Assembly: GCA_044871085.1 (NCBI GenBank)
Contig: JBIOZI010000022.1
Coordinates: forward strand, 1 to 5,592
Direction: 5' to 3'
Length of the DNA stretch: 5,592 bases
Origin: CADEED01 sp044871085
GTDB taxonomy: Bacteria > Pseudomonadota > Gammaproteobacteria > Steroidobacterales > Steroidobacteraceae
The notes beneath the pieces are model-generated. The model made no database searches. It was not told the DNA's origin and saw nothing but the letters and a program-made list of their open reading frames with translations. The position numbers were made by a program, and so were the translations under genes. Of this stretch, positions 4,307 to 5,592 are shown one piece after another (position 1 is the first letter of the stretch; each line of letters starts with the position of its first letter).

Positions 4307-5344
4307 CTACGCCCGCACCAGGCGCCCGCCGTCGTTGAACCAGAGCGTTCCGGCGCTCGAGGATAGCTTCACGCCCGCCGCCCATTCCTCGATGGGGTTC
4401 GCGGGGTAGTTGGACGCCCTGCCCTCGAGCACGTCTTTGCCGAAGGGTGTCAGCATCGCTTGGGTGTCGCGCATGCCTGGGCCGCTGCCCGTGAACGTCA
4501 GCAACGGCTGCGGCAACCGCGCATCGCCCATCTGCAGGAGCCGCGCGAACAGCCAGAGGTCGCCGACGAAATCCCCATCTTCTCCGCCGAGCACCAATGC
4601 GCCGCCGATCACGCGCGCAGCCGTCCGGCCTTCGAACTGCCGCGCCAGGTCGAGCAACGCGCCATCCCAATACGCCAGGCCCGTCCGCCGCTCGGGGAAT
4701 CGCCGCAGCATCAGGCTCATCGCCTGCTTCAACCACGCGCTCGCATCCGGCCGCACGCCGGCGAACTGCTCGAACGCGCGCGGATCCTCGGAGGTCATGG
4801 CGGCCCACGCGGCGCGATAGTCCTCGCGCACCTGGTGGCTCGGCACAACGGGCTCGGGATGGTCGGCCATGTTCGCCGGGTTGAGCTCACCCATGCCACG
4901 TACGACGGCCCGGGGCCGGCCGCGCAGCTGCTCGTAGGGAAGTAGATGGACCCGCTCGAGCGCGACGCCGGCCGCTTCGATGACCTGCAGGGTGAATGCC
5001 ACGAACAACTGCTCGCTCAGGCTCGTCGCAAACCACAGATTGATGCGCTCGGCATCGCGCAGCCGCGAGAGATTCGCGAGCACGGAGTCCGTGTGACCGA
5101 CGTAGGGCTCACCGTCGTCCGCGAAGAGGCTGTTCCAGTAGCCGAGGCGCATCTCGCGCCACGCCTCCGCGCTCTGGAATTTCGGAGTGGGTCCGCAGGA
5201 CAGCACGTCCTGATCGATGAGCAGGTCGTCGCGCGCCTGGAAAGCCTGCCGGAATGTCCCGGCGGCACTGTCGCCGAGGATCACGTGCACGCCGGGCGGC
5301 GGCTCGCGCTTGACGAACCCGGATTGCATCGCGTGGTTTTCCAT
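4307..5344 (-). CDS. DUF1835-domain protein
   Basis: A 345-residue, probably cytoplasmic protein. The N-terminal region VHVILGDSAAGTFRQAF (19-35) and IDQDVLSCGPTP (43-54) is the DUF1835 signature: a beta strand, the GDS motif and a D-x-L-x-x-GP motif. It continues with INLWFATSLSEQLFVAFTLQVI (101-122). The middle segment ending in DYRAAWAAM (175-183) and the helical region beyond it resemble the DUF3658 partner region. The C-terminus, LTPFGKDVLEGRASN then IEEWAAGVKL and LWFNDGGRLVR, resembles the tail of many family members. The function is uncharacterised and I see no catalytic motif I can name. The open frame reaches back to 5488, but ATG 5344 is chosen because AGGAG (5355-5351) lies six bases upstream and homology-like sequence begins only after it. 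It is monocistronic as far as the window shows. Confidence 0.85.
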   Translation of the reverse strand: MENHAMQSGFVKREPPPGVHVILGDSAAGTFRQAFQARDDLLIDQDVLSCGPTPKFQSAEAWREMRLGYWNSLFADDGEPYVGHTDSVLANLSRLRDAERINLWFATSLSEQLFVAFTLQVIEAAGVALERVHLLPYEQLRGRPRAVVRGMGELNPANMADHPEPVVPSHQVREDYRAAWAAMTSEDPRAFEQFAGVRPDASAWLKQAMSLMLRRFPERRTGLAYWDGALLDLARQFEGRTAARVIGGALVLGGEDGDFVGDLWLFARLLQMGDARLPQPLLTFTGSGPGMRDTQAMLTPFGKDVLEGRASNYPANPIEEWAAGVKLSSSAGTLWFNDGGRLVRA

Positions 5345-5350
5345 CACCGT

Positions 5351-5355
5351 CTCCT
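5351..5355 (-). promoter_or_regulatory. Ribosome binding site fixing the DUF1835 gene start
   Basis: AGGAG on the minus strand, six bases before ATG 5344. It rules against the 48-codon upstream extension of the frame, which is Arg-rich and lacks family sequence. Confidence 0.8.
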
Positions 5356-5416
5356 GTCCGCGGGCATATCTATCGCTTCGTGGGGATTTTGCTCCTCTGC
5401 TTCGTCTCCAGACAGC

Positions 5417-5453
5417 GCGAAAATCTCGCAACATATGACCGCGAAAAATTCGC
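5417..5453. repeat. Tandem palindromes upstream of the DUF1835 gene
   Basis: GCGA-N5-TCGC (5417-5429) and GCGAA-AAA-TTCGC (5441-5453) start 24 bp apart, about 75-110 bp before the DUF1835 gene start. They share GCGAA/TTCGC-like arms and an A-rich core and could be paired operator sites. No protein is assigned. Confidence 0.35.
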
Positions 5454-5479
5454 CGTACGCATCCTCGCCGATCGATTCT

Positions 5480-5496
5480 CGGATTCATTCAATCCG
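5480..5496. repeat. Inverted repeat CGGATT-N5-AATCCG
   Basis: A perfect six-base-pair dyad with a CATTC spacer, 136 bp upstream of the DUF1835 gene. It has no T-tract. It may be an operator or part of the neighbouring upstream gene's control region; the function is unknown. Confidence 0.35.
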
Positions 5497-5592
5497 GGGC
5501 ATGTCCGTGATGCTCGATATCCACCTGGCGGCGCTACGGTGTGACGTCTGCTGCGCTCCTGCAGGCCGTAAGACGCAACCGAAAACGATTCC

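Larger units (their letters stand above)
5345..5592. other. Non-coding region upstream of the DUF1835 gene
   Basis: This 248-bp stretch at the window edge carries no convincing gene. It holds the DUF1835 gene SD, a locally AT-rich patch (5417-5453) with two GCGA-type palindromes, and a hairpin at 5480-5496. No confident -35/-10 pair could be placed on the minus strand. A frame starting at ATG 5501 on the plus strand stays open to the edge but has no good SD and no recognisable sequence. Confidence 0.5.

Noticed and set aside
4286..4313. Possible bidirectional terminator between the convergent TPR and DUF1835 genes
   Set aside because: Only a bulged stem (GCGG/CCGC plus GCGT/ACGC) can be drawn, with no T-tract on either strand.
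5345..5488. 48-codon N-terminal extension of the DUF1835 protein
   Set aside because: A strong SD sits directly before ATG 5344 and the extension is basic, low in family character, and spans the palindromic control region.
5501..5592. Plus-strand frame from ATG 5501 open to the window edge, possibly the start of a gene
   Set aside because: Only 30 codons are visible, there is no properly spaced SD, and the sequence matches nothing I know. It cannot be supported without the next bases.

Overview
The window is GC-rich, densely packed bacterial chromosome. GTG/TTG starts, good Shine-Dalgarno (SD) sites and the gene families present suggest a Proteobacterium, perhaps a gammaproteobacterium. That placement is an inference from general protein character; there is no rRNA or other marker gene to confirm it.

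Layout, left to right. A complete class I fructose-1,6-bisphosphate aldolase gene lies on the minus strand (4-897), with a plausible sigma-70 promoter. A 306-bp non-coding stretch with two short dyads separates it from a plus-strand type II toxin-antitoxin pair (1204-1739): a TIGR02574-like antitoxin overlapping a ParE/RelE-like toxin by 4 bp. On the minus strand follow a SnoaL/NTF2-like protein (1771-2184) and an exported two-EF-hand protein (2267-2578). The EF-hand gene has an excellent match to a sigma-54 promoter, placed to give a leader of about 29 nt. Further upstream on the minus strand are an unrecognised single-pass membrane protein (2808-3242, TTG start) and a 27-codon ORF (3239-3322) that overlaps it by 4 bp. 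A divergent intergenic region with an 11-bp-stem inverted repeat leads to an exported TPR-like protein on the plus strand (3419-4285). This converges, with a 21-bp gap, on a DUF1835-family protein on the minus strand (4307-5344). The last 248 bp hold no convincing gene but contain several short palindromes.

The genes do not form one pathway. The aldolase is central carbon metabolism, the toxin-antitoxin pair looks like a small accessory insertion, and the remainder are small envelope or poorly characterised proteins. The most notable signals are regulatory: the sigma-54 promoter of the EF-hand gene with dyads at enhancer-like distance, the hairpin over the probable SD of the TPR gene, the tandem stem-loops ahead of the SnoaL-like gene, and the overlapping short ORF/membrane-protein pair, which may be one gene split by a one-base shift. 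I found no convincing novel multi-gene defence or biosynthetic system, no RNA gene, no CRISPR array and no insertion sequence.
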